Source of the DNA: Moorella thermoacetica
GTDB lineage: Bacteria > Bacillota > DSM-521 > Neomoorellales > Neomoorellaceae
Reading direction: 5' to 3'
Length of the DNA stretch: 64,000 nucleotides
NCBI RefSeq assembly: GCF_001267405.1
Contig: NZ_CP012369.1
Location: forward strand, 2,116,402 to 2,180,401
Every line of letters starts with the position of its first letter. The stretch's first letter is position 1. The notes below the pieces were generated by a model, which was not told the origin of the DNA, did not search any database, and saw only the letters and a list, made by a program, of their open reading frames with translations. The translations under genes were made by a program, and so were the position numbers. Below are positions 55,004 to 63,830 of the stretch, in pieces.

Positions 55004-55751
55004 AGCCTTGATTGTCGATGACGAATACCCGGCACGCCAGGAACTCCGTTTTATGCTCCAGGAATTTAAGGATATCGAAGTTGTCGGCGAGGCTACCAAT
55101 GCCCGGGAGACCTTAAACCTGGTCAGCGCCCTTGATTATACCATCCTTTTCCTCGATATCAACATGCCCGGGATGAACGGCCTGGAGCTCTCCCGGGCCA
55201 TCCAGAAACGACCCAACCCGCCCTTTATTATTTTTGTCACGGCCTATGAGGAATACGCCCTGCAGGCCTTTGAGGTCAATGCTGTAGACTATCTCTTAAA
55301 GCCCTTCGATGAAAAACGCCTGCGCCAGGCTATCGATAAGGTCCGGCGCCTGGTGGAACAGCGCCAGCAGCCGGCGGTACCGGCCGGCGAGGCCGCTCAT
55401 GGTGGCAAAGGTCGTCTGAACCGCCTCCCGGTGGAAAAGGAAGGCAAGACCATCCTCCTGGACCAGGATGACCTTATTTACGCCTGTACCCAGGGGGATA
55501 ACGTCTACCTGAAGACCTCGACCGATCAGTACCTGACCCGTTTCACCCTCAAGGAGCTGGAGAGCCGCCTGGACCCCCGGAGTTTCTTCCGCTGCCATCG
55601 CTGCTACATTGTCAACCTGAACCGGGTGCGCGAGCTGGTCCCCTTCTTTAACGGTACTTATACCCTGATCATGGCCGACAAACAGCAAAGCGAGGTCCCT
55701 GTGAGCCGCAACCAGGCCCGGAAGCTAAAGAGCCTCCTGGGTATTAACTAA
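54993..55751 (+). CDS. lytR: LytTR-family response regulator
   Basis: 252 aa. Receiver: LIVDDEYPARQELRFMLQEF, phosphoacceptor Asp in TILFLDINMPGMNGLELSRA, FVTAYEEYALQAFEVNAVDY and LLKPFDEKRL. LytTR DNA-binding domain: ILLDQDDLIYACTQGDNVYL and FRCHRCYIVNLNRVREL. Partner of the LytS kinase upstream. Targets in LytSR systems include murein hydrolase, pyruvate or organic-acid uptake genes; not determinable here. Confidence 0.95.
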   Translation: MTLKALIVDDEYPARQELRFMLQEFKDIEVVGEATNARETLNLVSALDYTILFLDINMPGMNGLELSRAIQKRPNPPFIIFVTAYEEYALQAFEVNAVDYLLKPFDEKRLRQAIDKVRRLVEQRQQPAVPAGEAAHGGKGRLNRLPVEKEGKTILLDQDDLIYACTQGDNVYLKTSTDQYLTRFTLKELESRLDPRSFFRCHRCYIVNLNRVRELVPFFNGTYTLIMADKQQSEVPVSRNQARKLKSLLGIN

Positions 55752-55860
55752 TCCATCCGGCAGGAATTAAAGGCCATACCCTGCTGCTGCAATAATCCTC
55801 TTTGAGGCAGTAGCGGGGATAGGGCAGCGTATGCTATAATTGCCAGGGAGGTTGATGCAA

Positions 55861-56061
55861 GTGGCCCAGTGCAGCATTAAAGCCAATACGGAAAAGTGCA
55901 CCTGCACTTATGAACCGTGCAGCCGTAAGGGTAAATGTTGTGAGTGTATAACCTTTCACCGCCAGTACGGCGAGTTACCGGGCTGCCTGTTCCCGCCGGA
56001 AGTAGAACGGACGTATGATCGCAGCATTGAGCGTTTCGTAGCCTGTCAGCGGGAAGCTTGA
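55861..56061 (+). CDS. DUF6485-type cysteine-rich small protein
   Basis: 66 aa from GTG 55861 (AGGGAGG nine bases upstream). [20 protein letters not shown] then [20 protein letters not shown] and [20 protein letters not shown]: eight cysteines, conserved pattern of DUF6485. Likely binds a metal or Fe-S cluster; function unknown. Sits between lytR and the mobA-fdhD side, alone. Confidence 0.85.
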   Translation: MAQCSIKANTEKCTCTYEPCSRKGKCCECITFHRQYGELPGCLFPPEVERTYDRSIERFVACQREA

Positions 56062-56092
56062 GGCATATCCGCAAATGACTTCACGATCCCTG

Positions 56093-56689
56093 TTACCAAT
56101 CCTTACTGGCTTTCTTCATAGAAACCTGTGCCAGATCAGCCGGAGTATTGAGGTTAAAAAACATCCTGGTCACATCACCAAAACGCCTTAACACTTCCAC
56201 GTCCAGGCAGTACAAACGGATCTCAGGATAAAAAGCAATGATTTTAGTAACATTTTTCTTCAAGCAATCTTCGATAAAGGGAATACAATTTTTGGAATAA
56301 ACGGCATGCAGAGGTTCCAGGTACTCTCCTGCCCTGGGTACTACCACGTCATAACCATCTGCATGTTCAACCATATACGATATCAGCTTGGGCTCGATAA
56401 AGGGCATATCGCAGGCCACTACAAAATTATACTTGTAAGGAGAGACCGAGAGCCCGGCGTGAATACCGCTTAAAGGTCCTTTGGCCGGAATTATATCCTT
56501 GACCAGCCTCACCTCCAAATGCTGGTATAATTCCGGCTCATTGGTAACAACAATTATTTCCGGAAAAAGAGGACGGAGCACGCTTATTATCGTCTCAATC
56601 ATCGTTTTCGCGCCAACAGGCAGTAAAGCTTTATTAGTACCCATCCGCGAACTTTTTCCGCCTGCTAAAATTATACCGCCGGCTTTCAT
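56093..56689 (-). CDS. mobA: Molybdenum cofactor guanylyltransferase
   Basis: 198 aa from ATG 56689. Nucleotide-binding GGIILAGGKSSRMGTNKALL, GPLSGIHAGL, CDMPFIEPKLISYMVEHADG and NLNTPADLAQV. Adds GMP to Moco to make the bis-MGD form used by formate dehydrogenases. Next to fdhD in the same direction (about 100 bp), consistent with formate dehydrogenase maturation. Lower GC than the upstream genes. Confidence 0.93.
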   Translation of the reverse strand: MKAGGIILAGGKSSRMGTNKALLPVGAKTMIETIISVLRPLFPEIIVVTNEPELYQHLEVRLVKDIIPAKGPLSGIHAGLSVSPYKYNFVVACDMPFIEPKLISYMVEHADGYDVVVPRAGEYLEPLHAVYSKNCIPFIEDCLKKNVTKIIAFYPEIRLYCLDVEVLRRFGDVTRMFFNLNTPADLAQVSMKKASKDW

Positions 56690-56788
56690 TATATACCACC
56701 TACCTTTATTCAACTAAACCAGTTCGCAAGCTCAGTCAACCCGCAGCATGAAAAGGCCACAACTTCATTAACAGTAGTTACCATATAG

Positions 56789-57571
56789 CTAATTCACTCG
56801 CCAGTTGTGGCTGTAAACCTTGAGACTTTTGCCCCGGACAAAACCCACAATTGTAATCCCCAGAAGTTCGCCCAGCTGAATTGCATAGTCGGTGGGAACT
56901 GAACGGGAAATAAGGAACGGTACTTTTAGCCTGGCTGCTTTGGTGAGAATTTCAGATGAAATTCGACCGGTGGTAAGAAGCAGTTTATCATCGGTAGTTA
57001 ATCCCTGGTATAAAACACTACCTGCTACCTTGTCAATGGCATTATGGCGACCGATATCTTCCCTAAAAATGATAATACCACTTTTATCCGCCAGTGCCGC
57101 CCCATGCGTCCCATGGGTCTTGCGATAGTGGACTGATATTCTCTGGAGTTCATCAATCAAGCCAGTGATATCTTCGGCGGCTACAGTTATTTGCGAACTG
57201 ATCCGGGTTTCAAATATGCAGTCCCTTGTTTTCTTATTTTGCCAGCTTACGTTCTGGCCACAACCCGTGGTAAGCGTGGGTATCCACCCTTCACCCCCTC
57301 TGAACTCGCCTTTGATTTGGACCTCAGCCTTTCCATTTTCTATCTTAAGATGGAGTATATCCGCTAACGATGTTATAATGCCTTCAGAATAAAGGAAGCC
57401 CGTCACCAGCTCCTCCATATGTTCCGGGGTACAGAGGAGGTTTACAAGCAGCTGGCCGTTTACTACTATTTGCAACGGAAATTCTACGGTAACAGTGCTT
57501 TTTTCTCGTTGGACTTCACCGCGACTAATTAAGGTCACTGGATAATCAATAAATGGCATTTCAACTGTCAT
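56789..57571 (-). CDS. fdhD: Formate dehydrogenase accessory sulfurtransferase FdhD
   Basis: 260 aa from ATG 57571, with AGGAGG nine bases upstream. CTPEHMEELVTGFLYSEGII, TTGCGQNVSWQN, THGTHGAALADKSGIIIFRE, DIGRHNAIDKVAGSVLYQGL and SRSVPTDYAIQLGELLGITI are family blocks. Passes sulfur to the Mo/W cofactor of formate dehydrogenase. The active-site loop has one Cys (CGQN) instead of the E. coli Cys-x-x-Cys; some homologues are like this. Confidence 0.93.
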   Translation of the reverse strand: MTVEMPFIDYPVTLISRGEVQREKSTVTVEFPLQIVVNGQLLVNLLCTPEHMEELVTGFLYSEGIITSLADILHLKIENGKAEVQIKGEFRGGEGWIPTLTTGCGQNVSWQNKKTRDCIFETRISSQITVAAEDITGLIDELQRISVHYRKTHGTHGAALADKSGIIIFREDIGRHNAIDKVAGSVLYQGLTTDDKLLLTTGRISSEILTKAARLKVPFLISRSVPTDYAIQLGELLGITIVGFVRGKSLKVYSHNWRVN

Positions 57572-57701
57572 CAGGGTATCCCTCCTGACGCTTTTCCTCA
57601 ACCGATTTTACTTCTTCCTGCTACAGCAGTCCATCATAACCGGAGGCAGAACCTGCGGGTAGACAAACCTGGAGAGGTTCCGTTGGATGGCAGGTCAATA
57701 C

Positions 57702-58718
57702 TCAACAAATTCGTGGTAGAGGACTTCCAGCCATAAGATCTAAGAGTTTAGTACCTCCAAGGGAGGTGGAGAGATAAACGTTCCCCTTGCCAGGTTTGAC
57801 TTCGCCTATAATACTAGCATCCCTTCCCAATTCATGCCCTTGCATTACCGCTACAGCTTTTTCTGCTTCTTCCGGGCTGACAATAACCATAAACTTCCCC
57901 TCGTTGGCAAGGTAGAGGGGATCCAGTCCCAGCATCTCGGCGGCACCCTTTACCCCGGCATCGACAGGAATACAATTTTCGTCCAGCCAGATATCTAAAC
58001 CGCAGGCTGACGCAATTTCTTTGGCGGTTGTTGCCAGGCCACCCCGGGTAAGATCCCGCATTATCTTGATCCCCCGGATTTCCTTTAAAAGCAGGCTGGT
58101 TATGCCGTTCAGCGGGGCACAATCGCTCACGACCTGTCCTGCAAAATCAAAGCCATACCGTTTACAAAGTACCGCGATACCGTGTTGCCCGAGGCTGCCG
58201 TTGACTAAAACTTTATCACCGGGTTTAATCCGGTGGTAACCCAAATCTACTCCTGGAAAAATATAACCGACACCGGTGGTGTTAATAAAAATTTTATCTA
58301 AATGACCTTTTTCAACCACCTTGGTATCCCCGGTGATAATTTCTACGCCCGCGACCCCGCAGGCCCCGGCCATAGATTGGACAATGCTTTCAAGATCGGC
58401 AAGGGGCAGTCCTTCTTCTAAAATAAAAGAAGCCGTGAGATAGATGGGCCGGGCGCCGCTGACCGCCAGATCATTTACCGTACCGCAAACCGCCAGTTTT
58501 CCCACATCCCCCCCGGGGAAGAAAGGCGGATCGACAACAAAGGAATCCGTAGTGATGGCCATTCTCCCTTCATTTCCGGAAAAAACCGCCGCATCGGTGA
58601 GCGTTTTCAGGATATTGCTTTCAAAGTGACGAAGAAAAAGGTTATTAATGAGTTCATGGGTAAGGGCACCCCCGTCACCGTGAGCCAGCAAAACAATATC
58701 CCTGCCATTCTCTTTCAT
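57702..58718 (-). CDS. hypE: Hydrogenase maturation factor HypE
   Basis: 338 aa from ATG 58718, one base after the hypD stop. LLAHGDGGALTHELINNLFL, MAITTDSFVVDPPFFPGGDV, ITGDTKVVEKGHLDKIFINT and the invariant C-terminal PRIC, whose Cys carries the carbamoyl group turned into cyanide. With HypF makes the CN ligands of the [NiFe] site. Confidence 0.96.
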   Translation of the reverse strand: MKENGRDIVLLAHGDGGALTHELINNLFLRHFESNILKTLTDAAVFSGNEGRMAITTDSFVVDPPFFPGGDVGKLAVCGTVNDLAVSGARPIYLTASFILEEGLPLADLESIVQSMAGACGVAGVEIITGDTKVVEKGHLDKIFINTTGVGYIFPGVDLGYHRIKPGDKVLVNGSLGQHGIAVLCKRYGFDFAGQVVSDCAPLNGITSLLLKEIRGIKIMRDLTRGGLATTAKEIASACGLDIWLDENCIPVDAGVKGAAEMLGLDPLYLANEGKFMVIVSPEEAEKAVAVMQGHELGRDASIIGEVKPGKGNVYLSTSLGGTKLLDLMAGSPLPRIC

Positions 58719-58719
58719 C

Positions 58720-59853
58720 CTAAATGCCACCTCCAACTGGAGAAAAACGTTCAAATCGATAGTAAGCCGCGCAGGCCCCTTCACTGGAAACCATACAGGG
58801 GCCTACAGGATGGACAGGTGTACATACATTACTAAATAGCCGGCATTCCGGGGGTAAAAGTTTTCCCCGTAAAATTTCTTTACAGGCACAACCTGGCGGG
58901 TAAAGAGGTGTTGGCGGGGCCGGTTCTATATTTAGTTTAAATCGGGCATCAAAATCCCGAAAAGTTTCCCGTAGTGAAAGTCCGCTTTCAGGAATAACTC
59001 CAAGGCCGCGCCAGGGGACATCGACCTCCTCGAAACACTCCGCAATGCGCTTGCGAGCATCCAGGTTACCTTCTTCCCGCACTACCCGCGTGTACTTGTT
59101 GGCAACCCGGGCCTCGCCCCGGAGCAATTGAAGCAAAAGCTCGTGAAGGGCAATCAGAATATCCATGGGGTCAAAGCCGCTGATTACTGACGGCAGGCCA
59201 TACTCTTTAACGATAAAGTCAAACGCCCGCCTGCCAGTAACGGCGCTAACATGACCCGGCAAGATAAGCCCGTCCAGTTTTAATTCGGGGTCACTGAGAA
59301 CGGCGCGAAGGGCCGGGGGGATGAGTTTATGGGCCGAAAATAGACTAAAGTTTTTCACCCCTTTAGCCCGGGCCCTCGCAAGGCTTGCAGCGACTGCCGG
59401 GGCAGTCGTTTCAAAACCAATCCCTAAAAACACGACCTCTCTTTCCGGGTTGGCTTCAGCAAAGGCCACTGCGTCCAGGGGCGAGTAAAAAATGCGCACG
59501 TCGGCACCGCCGGCGCGTTCCCTCTCCAGGGAAGACCGGCTGCCGGGAACGCGTAACATATCCCCGAAGGTTCCCAGCGTAACCCCGGGCAGGCGGGCCA
59601 GATCGACCATCATATCGATTTCCTGGTGATCAGTTACACAAACAGGACACCCGGGGCCGCTTCGCAATTCTACGCGACCTGCCAGCAAGCTCCGCAATCC
59701 CAGCCGGGAAATAGCCACTGTGTGTGTACCGCATACTTCTATAAAAACTGCCGGCCGCCCAAGGCGTTCCGCAACCTCATCTGCCAGGGCGGCAACCCGG
59801 CCCATGAGTTTCCTGCTTAGTTCCGTATCACAAAACCTGTCCAGGGGTGACAT
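58720..59853 (-). CDS. hypD: Hydrogenase maturation factor HypD
   Basis: 377 aa. IEVCGTHTVAISRLGL, SGPGCPVCVTDHQEIDMMVD, FLGIGFETTAPAVAASLARA, SGFDPMDILIALHEL, and C-terminal Fe-S ligands GCACKEIL, FSNVCTPVHPVGPCMVSSEG. Scaffold that assembles Fe(CN)2CO with HypC. Overlaps hypC by 26 bp. Confidence 0.96.
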   Translation of the reverse strand: MSPLDRFCDTELSRKLMGRVAALADEVAERLGRPAVFIEVCGTHTVAISRLGLRSLLAGRVELRSGPGCPVCVTDHQEIDMMVDLARLPGVTLGTFGDMLRVPGSRSSLERERAGGADVRIFYSPLDAVAFAEANPEREVVFLGIGFETTAPAVAASLARARAKGVKNFSLFSAHKLIPPALRAVLSDPELKLDGLILPGHVSAVTGRRAFDFIVKEYGLPSVISGFDPMDILIALHELLLQLLRGEARVANKYTRVVREEGNLDARKRIAECFEEVDVPWRGLGVIPESGLSLRETFRDFDARFKLNIEPAPPTPLYPPGCACKEILRGKLLPPECRLFSNVCTPVHPVGPCMVSSEGACAAYYRFERFSPVGGGI

Positions 59854-60070
59854 CGTTTAATTGTTCCTCCCACATTTTTACCATCTGTTCGGCTTCTTTT
59901 AAATCAATCTTTTCAATGGCAAATCCGGCATGAACCAGCACATAATCGCCAACCTTTACCTGCCCCAGTAAAGCTATGGATATCTCCCTGCGGGCGCCGT
60001 GAACATCAATTATCGCGGTTTCATCAGCCGCAGATACCTTAATTACTTTACCCACAATACCTAAACACAT
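59828..60070 (-). CDS. hypC: Hydrogenase maturation chaperone HypC
   Basis: 80 aa from ATG 60070. Begins MCLGIVGKVIKV, whose Cys2 binds the iron precursor, followed by VKVGDYVLVHAGFAIEKIDL. Overlaps hypF by 10 bp and hypD by 26 bp. Confidence 0.95.
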   Translation of the reverse strand: MCLGIVGKVIKVSAADETAIIDVHGARREISIALLGQVKVGDYVLVHAGFAIEKIDLKEAEQMVKMWEEQLNDVTPGQVL

Positions 60071-62364
60071 TGTTGCCACCTCCGGCAAGCGATTACTGCC
60101 TGGCCCAGGGAAAGCCCCCCATCATTGGCCGGTACCTGCCGGTGGACCAGCAGGCGATAACCGTCGCCAGGCAAGATTTCTTTAGCAAGGCTGAAAAGAT
60201 AGCGGTTTTGCCAGGCACCACCGCTAAGGGCTACAGTTTTTATATGTGTTCTTTCAGCAACCCGGCGTACCGCCTCGCGTACCATCGCCAGGACCGTATT
60301 GTGGAAACGGGTGGCAATAATCTCCCTGGCAACTCCCCGTTCCAGGTCGGCCGCCACGCCGGCTATGACCCCGCCCGGATGGATAACTTTCCCCTCGATA
60401 AAAAAAGGATAGGGTATTAATCTTTTGCCCTCCGCCGGGTCCAGGACCATTTCTCCTAGCTCGATTGCCGCCTGTCCTTCGTAACTATTATGGTAGCAGA
60501 GGCCGAGGAGGGCCGATACGGCGTCAAAAAGACGACCGCAGCTCGAGCTTAAAGGTGAATTAAAGCCTGTGGCGACGAGACGTTTGATAACCTCAAGCTC
60601 CTGCCCCCTGCTTTGAAAAAGGCGGTCGGCAAGCGACTCGCCTTGCGCCGAAAGGTATTTCATTAAATAGGCTACTGCTGTCCGCCATGGGTAACGTACT
60701 GCCTGCTCGCCACCGGGCAACGGTACATAGGCCAGGTGATACTCCCTGGTAAAATCGGCACAATCCCCGGTAAGGATCTCAAAACCCCAGAGACGTCCGT
60801 CGGTTCCGTATCCGGTTCCATCAAGGATTACCCCGATTGCATCCTCATCCACGCCATTGTCGGCCAGGCAAGAAACCATATGGGCGTGATGGTGTTGAAC
60901 GGCAAAGTGTGCCTTGGCCGGAATTCCTGCCGCCAGGCGGGAGGAACGATAGCCGGGATGCATGTCATAACCGACCACTTCAGGTTCGGAGCCGATGAGG
61001 TTTTTTAAATTCTCCAGGCTGGCGAAAAAGTGTGCTTCACCTTCCCTGCTGCCCAGGTCGCCGATGTGCTGGCTGACAAAGGCTTGATTGCCTTTTAAAA
61101 GGCAAAAGGTGTTTTTCATGTCCCCACCGGCGCCCAGCACAGGGGAACTGGATTTAACCGCAACCTTAACGGGCGAGGGGACATATCCCCGCGAGCGGCG
61201 CAAAATCTGAGCCGTATCACCTATCACCGCTACGACGGAATCGTCGCAGCGGTTGACAATCTCGCGATTGTGCCAGAGAAAATAGTCGGCTATACCGCCC
61301 AGTTCCTCCAGGGCTCTCCCGTTGTCTTTTGCCAGGGGCAAACCGTTGCGATTACCGCTGGTCATGACTAAAATTTCCAGGGGGCCGTTTAAAAGCATCA
61401 GGTGCAGCGGTGTATAAGGTAACATTATACCCAGGGTCTTCATCCCCGGGGCCAGCTCATCCGGCAAATTACAGTCGGCCCGCTTGGTAAGGATAACAAT
61501 AGGTGCTTGAGGAGAAGACAGGAGTTTTTCTTCCTCCGGACCAACGTAACAGTACTTCCTGGCCGTCTCCAGGAGGCACATTACCGCCAGGGGTTTGGCT
61601 TCACGGCCCTTGCGCCGGCGGAGGGTCTTTAAAGCTGCCCTATTCTTGGCATCGCATACCAGGTGAAAGCCTCCCAGCCCTTTTACGGCTAATATCTTGC
61701 CGTCTTGCAAGAATCTCCAGCTCAGCTCCAACCAGTTGCCTTCCACCTTTCGCCCCTGCCTGTCCACCAGCTCCACCTGCGGCCCGCAGGCCGGGCAGGC
61801 GGCCGGCTGGGCGTGGAATCTCCTGTTGCCCGGATCGTGGTATTCCCGGGCGCATTCCGGACACATCGGAAACCGGGCCATGGAGGTTTTCGCACGGTCA
61901 TAAGGTACGCCCCGTACAATGGTAAATCGCGGTCCATAATTGGTACAGTTGGTAAAGGGGTAGCCGTAATGCCTGTCCCGGGGGTCCATTATTTCCCGGG
62001 CACAATCAGCACACAGGGCTACATCAGGGGGAATCAAGGCTTCTTTTCCGAGCCCTTCACCACTGGGGATAATAGCAAAGGAACTATAGCCACAGGGTTC
62101 CAGGACGTCCCATTCTAAAGCTGTTATTCGCGATAACGGGGGATGCTTTTCCTTTAAACTGGCCAGAAAAGCGTGTACTGTCTCCTCCTGGCCTTCGGCT
62201 TCGATAAGCACGCCCTGGCTGGTATTGGCAACAGTGCCCTTCAGGCGATAGAGCCTCGCCAGGTTATAAATAAAGGGGCGAAACCCTACGCCCTGGACGA
62301 TCCCTTTGACGATTATCCGATAGCGGACAATCCCCTTTTTCTCTGCATTGCTTCTTTGAGCCAT
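60061..62364 (-). CDS. hypF: Carbamoyltransferase HypF
   Basis: About 767 aa from ATG 62364; a GTG some 40 bases later (VRYRIIVKGIVQ) could be the true start since the frame overlaps hypB by 52 bp. Acylphosphatase domain (KGIVQGVGFRPFIYNLARLY), two zinc-finger pairs (CADCAREIMD ... CTNYG; CPECAREYHD ... CPACGP), YrdC domain (KGLGGFHLVCDAKNRAALKT) and Kae1-like domain (HHHAHMVSCLADNG, ALSGGAWQNRYLF). Makes carbamoyl-AMP and loads HypE. Confidence 0.95.
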   Translation of the reverse strand: MAQRSNAEKKGIVRYRIIVKGIVQGVGFRPFIYNLARLYRLKGTVANTSQGVLIEAEGQEETVHAFLASLKEKHPPLSRITALEWDVLEPCGYSSFAIIPSGEGLGKEALIPPDVALCADCAREIMDPRDRHYGYPFTNCTNYGPRFTIVRGVPYDRAKTSMARFPMCPECAREYHDPGNRRFHAQPAACPACGPQVELVDRQGRKVEGNWLELSWRFLQDGKILAVKGLGGFHLVCDAKNRAALKTLRRRKGREAKPLAVMCLLETARKYCYVGPEEEKLLSSPQAPIVILTKRADCNLPDELAPGMKTLGIMLPYTPLHLMLLNGPLEILVMTSGNRNGLPLAKDNGRALEELGGIADYFLWHNREIVNRCDDSVVAVIGDTAQILRRSRGYVPSPVKVAVKSSSPVLGAGGDMKNTFCLLKGNQAFVSQHIGDLGSREGEAHFFASLENLKNLIGSEPEVVGYDMHPGYRSSRLAAGIPAKAHFAVQHHHAHMVSCLADNGVDEDAIGVILDGTGYGTDGRLWGFEILTGDCADFTREYHLAYVPLPGGEQAVRYPWRTAVAYLMKYLSAQGESLADRLFQSRGQELEVIKRLVATGFNSPLSSSCGRLFDAVSALLGLCYHNSYEGQAAIELGEMVLDPAEGKRLIPYPFFIEGKVIHPGGVIAGVAADLERGVAREIIATRFHNTVLAMVREAVRRVAERTHIKTVALSGGAWQNRYLFSLAKEILPGDGYRLLVHRQVPANDGGLSLGQAVIACRRWQQCV

Positions 62365-62978
62365 AAACACCAAGCCTCCAGGCCCTCGCCGGTTTTAGCT
62401 GAGGTTACGAAAAACTTCGCAGCAGGATTGGCTGCCTTAATCTCTTCTTCGACTGCTTTCAAGTCAAAGTCAGTATACGGCAAGAGGTCCCCTTTGGTAA
62501 TGACCATTGCCCTGGCTTCGTGAAACACCAGGGGGTACTTGGCGGGCTTGTCGCTGCCTTCAGTAACGCTCAGCAGGGCCACCTTATAATCCTCTCCCAG
62601 GTCGAATTCGGCCGGGCATACCAGGTTGCCTACGTTTTCGATAAATATAAGGTCCAGGCCGGAGAGGTCGAGCTCCTGCAGTGCTTTAGAAATCAACCTG
62701 GCATCCAGGTGACAAGCTCCTTCTGTATTGATCTGGACTACTTCCACCCCTTGCCCGGCAATGCGCTCGGCATCAAGGGTGGTGGATATATCACCCTCAA
62801 TTACTCCTATGGCAAGATCCTTCTTTAACGAAGCTATCGTTCTTTCCAGGAGGGTGGTTTTACCCGCACCGGGCGAACTAATCAAGTTAACGGTTAATAT
62901 CCTGTCGAGAAGCTTGCGATTCTGTTCCGCGATTTCTTCGTTAGCCTGGAGAATTTTTTGAGCCATTACTACCTTCAA
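62313..62978 (-). CDS. hypB: Hydrogenase nickel-incorporation GTPase HypB
   Basis: 221 aa from TTG 62978, with GGAGGG nine bases upstream. Walker A SSPGAGKTTLLERTIASL, IEGDISTTLDAERIAGQGVE, the metal-site NTEGACHLDARLISKAL and FIENVGNLVCPAEFDLG. No N-terminal His-rich nickel store. Delivers Ni to the hydrogenase large subunit with HypA. Confidence 0.95.
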   Translation of the reverse strand: MKVVMAQKILQANEEIAEQNRKLLDRILTVNLISSPGAGKTTLLERTIASLKKDLAIGVIEGDISTTLDAERIAGQGVEVVQINTEGACHLDARLISKALQELDLSGLDLIFIENVGNLVCPAEFDLGEDYKVALLSVTEGSDKPAKYPLVFHEARAMVITKGDLLPYTDFDLKAVEEEIKAANPAAKFFVTSAKTGEGLEAWCLWLKEAMQRKRGLSAIG

Positions 62979-63019
62979 TTTGATATTCCCTCCATCCGTT
63001 TAAAGGGTTCCCCTTGAAT

Positions 63020-63361
63020 TCATTCCCCTTCATAAAAGTCAATATAAAATTCTTTTCCTTCAATGATAGAAACCCTTCCTGACCCACAGGAAGGGCATAG
63101 AGGATAAAAGTGATCCACGGCTTTTTCAGCCATACAGTCCCTGCAGCGGATCCGGACCGGCTTTTCCTCAATTTCTAACTTAGCATCTTCAAATAATGGT
63201 CCTTCCTTCAGGGTGTTAAAAGAAAACTCTACGGCCTCCGGCAGCACTGAACTCAATGCTCCTATCACCAGCTTTACTCTCTTGATATGCTTTATACCTT
63301 TCTCGCGCGCATTGTTCTCTAACAACCTGAGTAACTCCGCCGTCAGGGCCAGCTCATGCAT
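63020..63361 (-). CDS. hypA: Hydrogenase nickel-incorporation protein HypA
   Basis: 113 aa. Ni-binding N-terminus MHELALTAELLRLLENNARE and zinc-binding RIRCRDCMAEKAVDHFYPLC with PSCGSGR. Overlaps the endopeptidase gene by 8 bp. Confidence 0.95.
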   Translation of the reverse strand: MHELALTAELLRLLENNAREKGIKHIKRVKLVIGALSSVLPEAVEFSFNTLKEGPLFEDAKLEIEEKPVRIRCRDCMAEKAVDHFYPLCPSCGSGRVSIIEGKEFYIDFYEGE

Positions 63362-63830
63362 CTTCTTTCTCTCCTAACTGTCCAAGACATTGAAAATCGA
63401 GCTTCCCGGCCTGCAGCTTTTGATATACAGTCTCAACGGCTTGTTTTACTTCAGGCGAAACCGGCAAACCGAAGGCGACTACCGCCGGCTGGATACCTAT
63501 AAAATAGACTTCCGGCACCAATTCTTTCAAAGCCGAGATGAAAAATGACAGGGGTAACCGGTGGGTGGTCAGGAAAAACTCACAGGCAATATCCTTCTCA
63601 GATATGAGGCGTATGCTCCCGGCCTGCAGATTCATTTCGCAGGCATCCACTACCACAACCGCTCCCGGTTTGAGATCCCGTACCTGGTGCAGGTAATTTT
63701 CCGGCGCCGGCCCGCCGTTAATTACCTCCCAACCGGGAATGCGTTTTTGTTCCAAGAGCCGGGCCAGCAACGGCCCGGCTCCATCATCGCCCATCAGTTC
63801 GTTGCCTACAGTAATCACTAGCCCCTTCAC
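63354..63830 (-). CDS. [NiFe]-hydrogenase maturation endopeptidase (HycI/HyaD type)
   Basis: 158 aa from GTG 63830. LVITVGNELMGDDGAGPLLA (first metal-binding Asp/Glu), GAVVVVDACEMNLQAGSIRL and FFLTTHRLPLSFFISALKEL with the His ligand. Cuts the C-terminal tail of the hydrogenase large subunit after nickel insertion. Closer in look to HycI proteases of group-4, formate-hydrogenlyase-like enzymes (inference). Overlaps the upstream partial gene by 47 bp. Confidence 0.9.
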   Translation of the reverse strand: MKGLVITVGNELMGDDGAGPLLARLLEQKRIPGWEVINGGPAPENYLHQVRDLKPGAVVVVDACEMNLQAGSIRLISEKDIACEFFLTTHRLPLSFFISALKELVPEVYFIGIQPAVVAFGLPVSPEVKQAVETVYQKLQAGKLDFQCLGQLGEKEDA

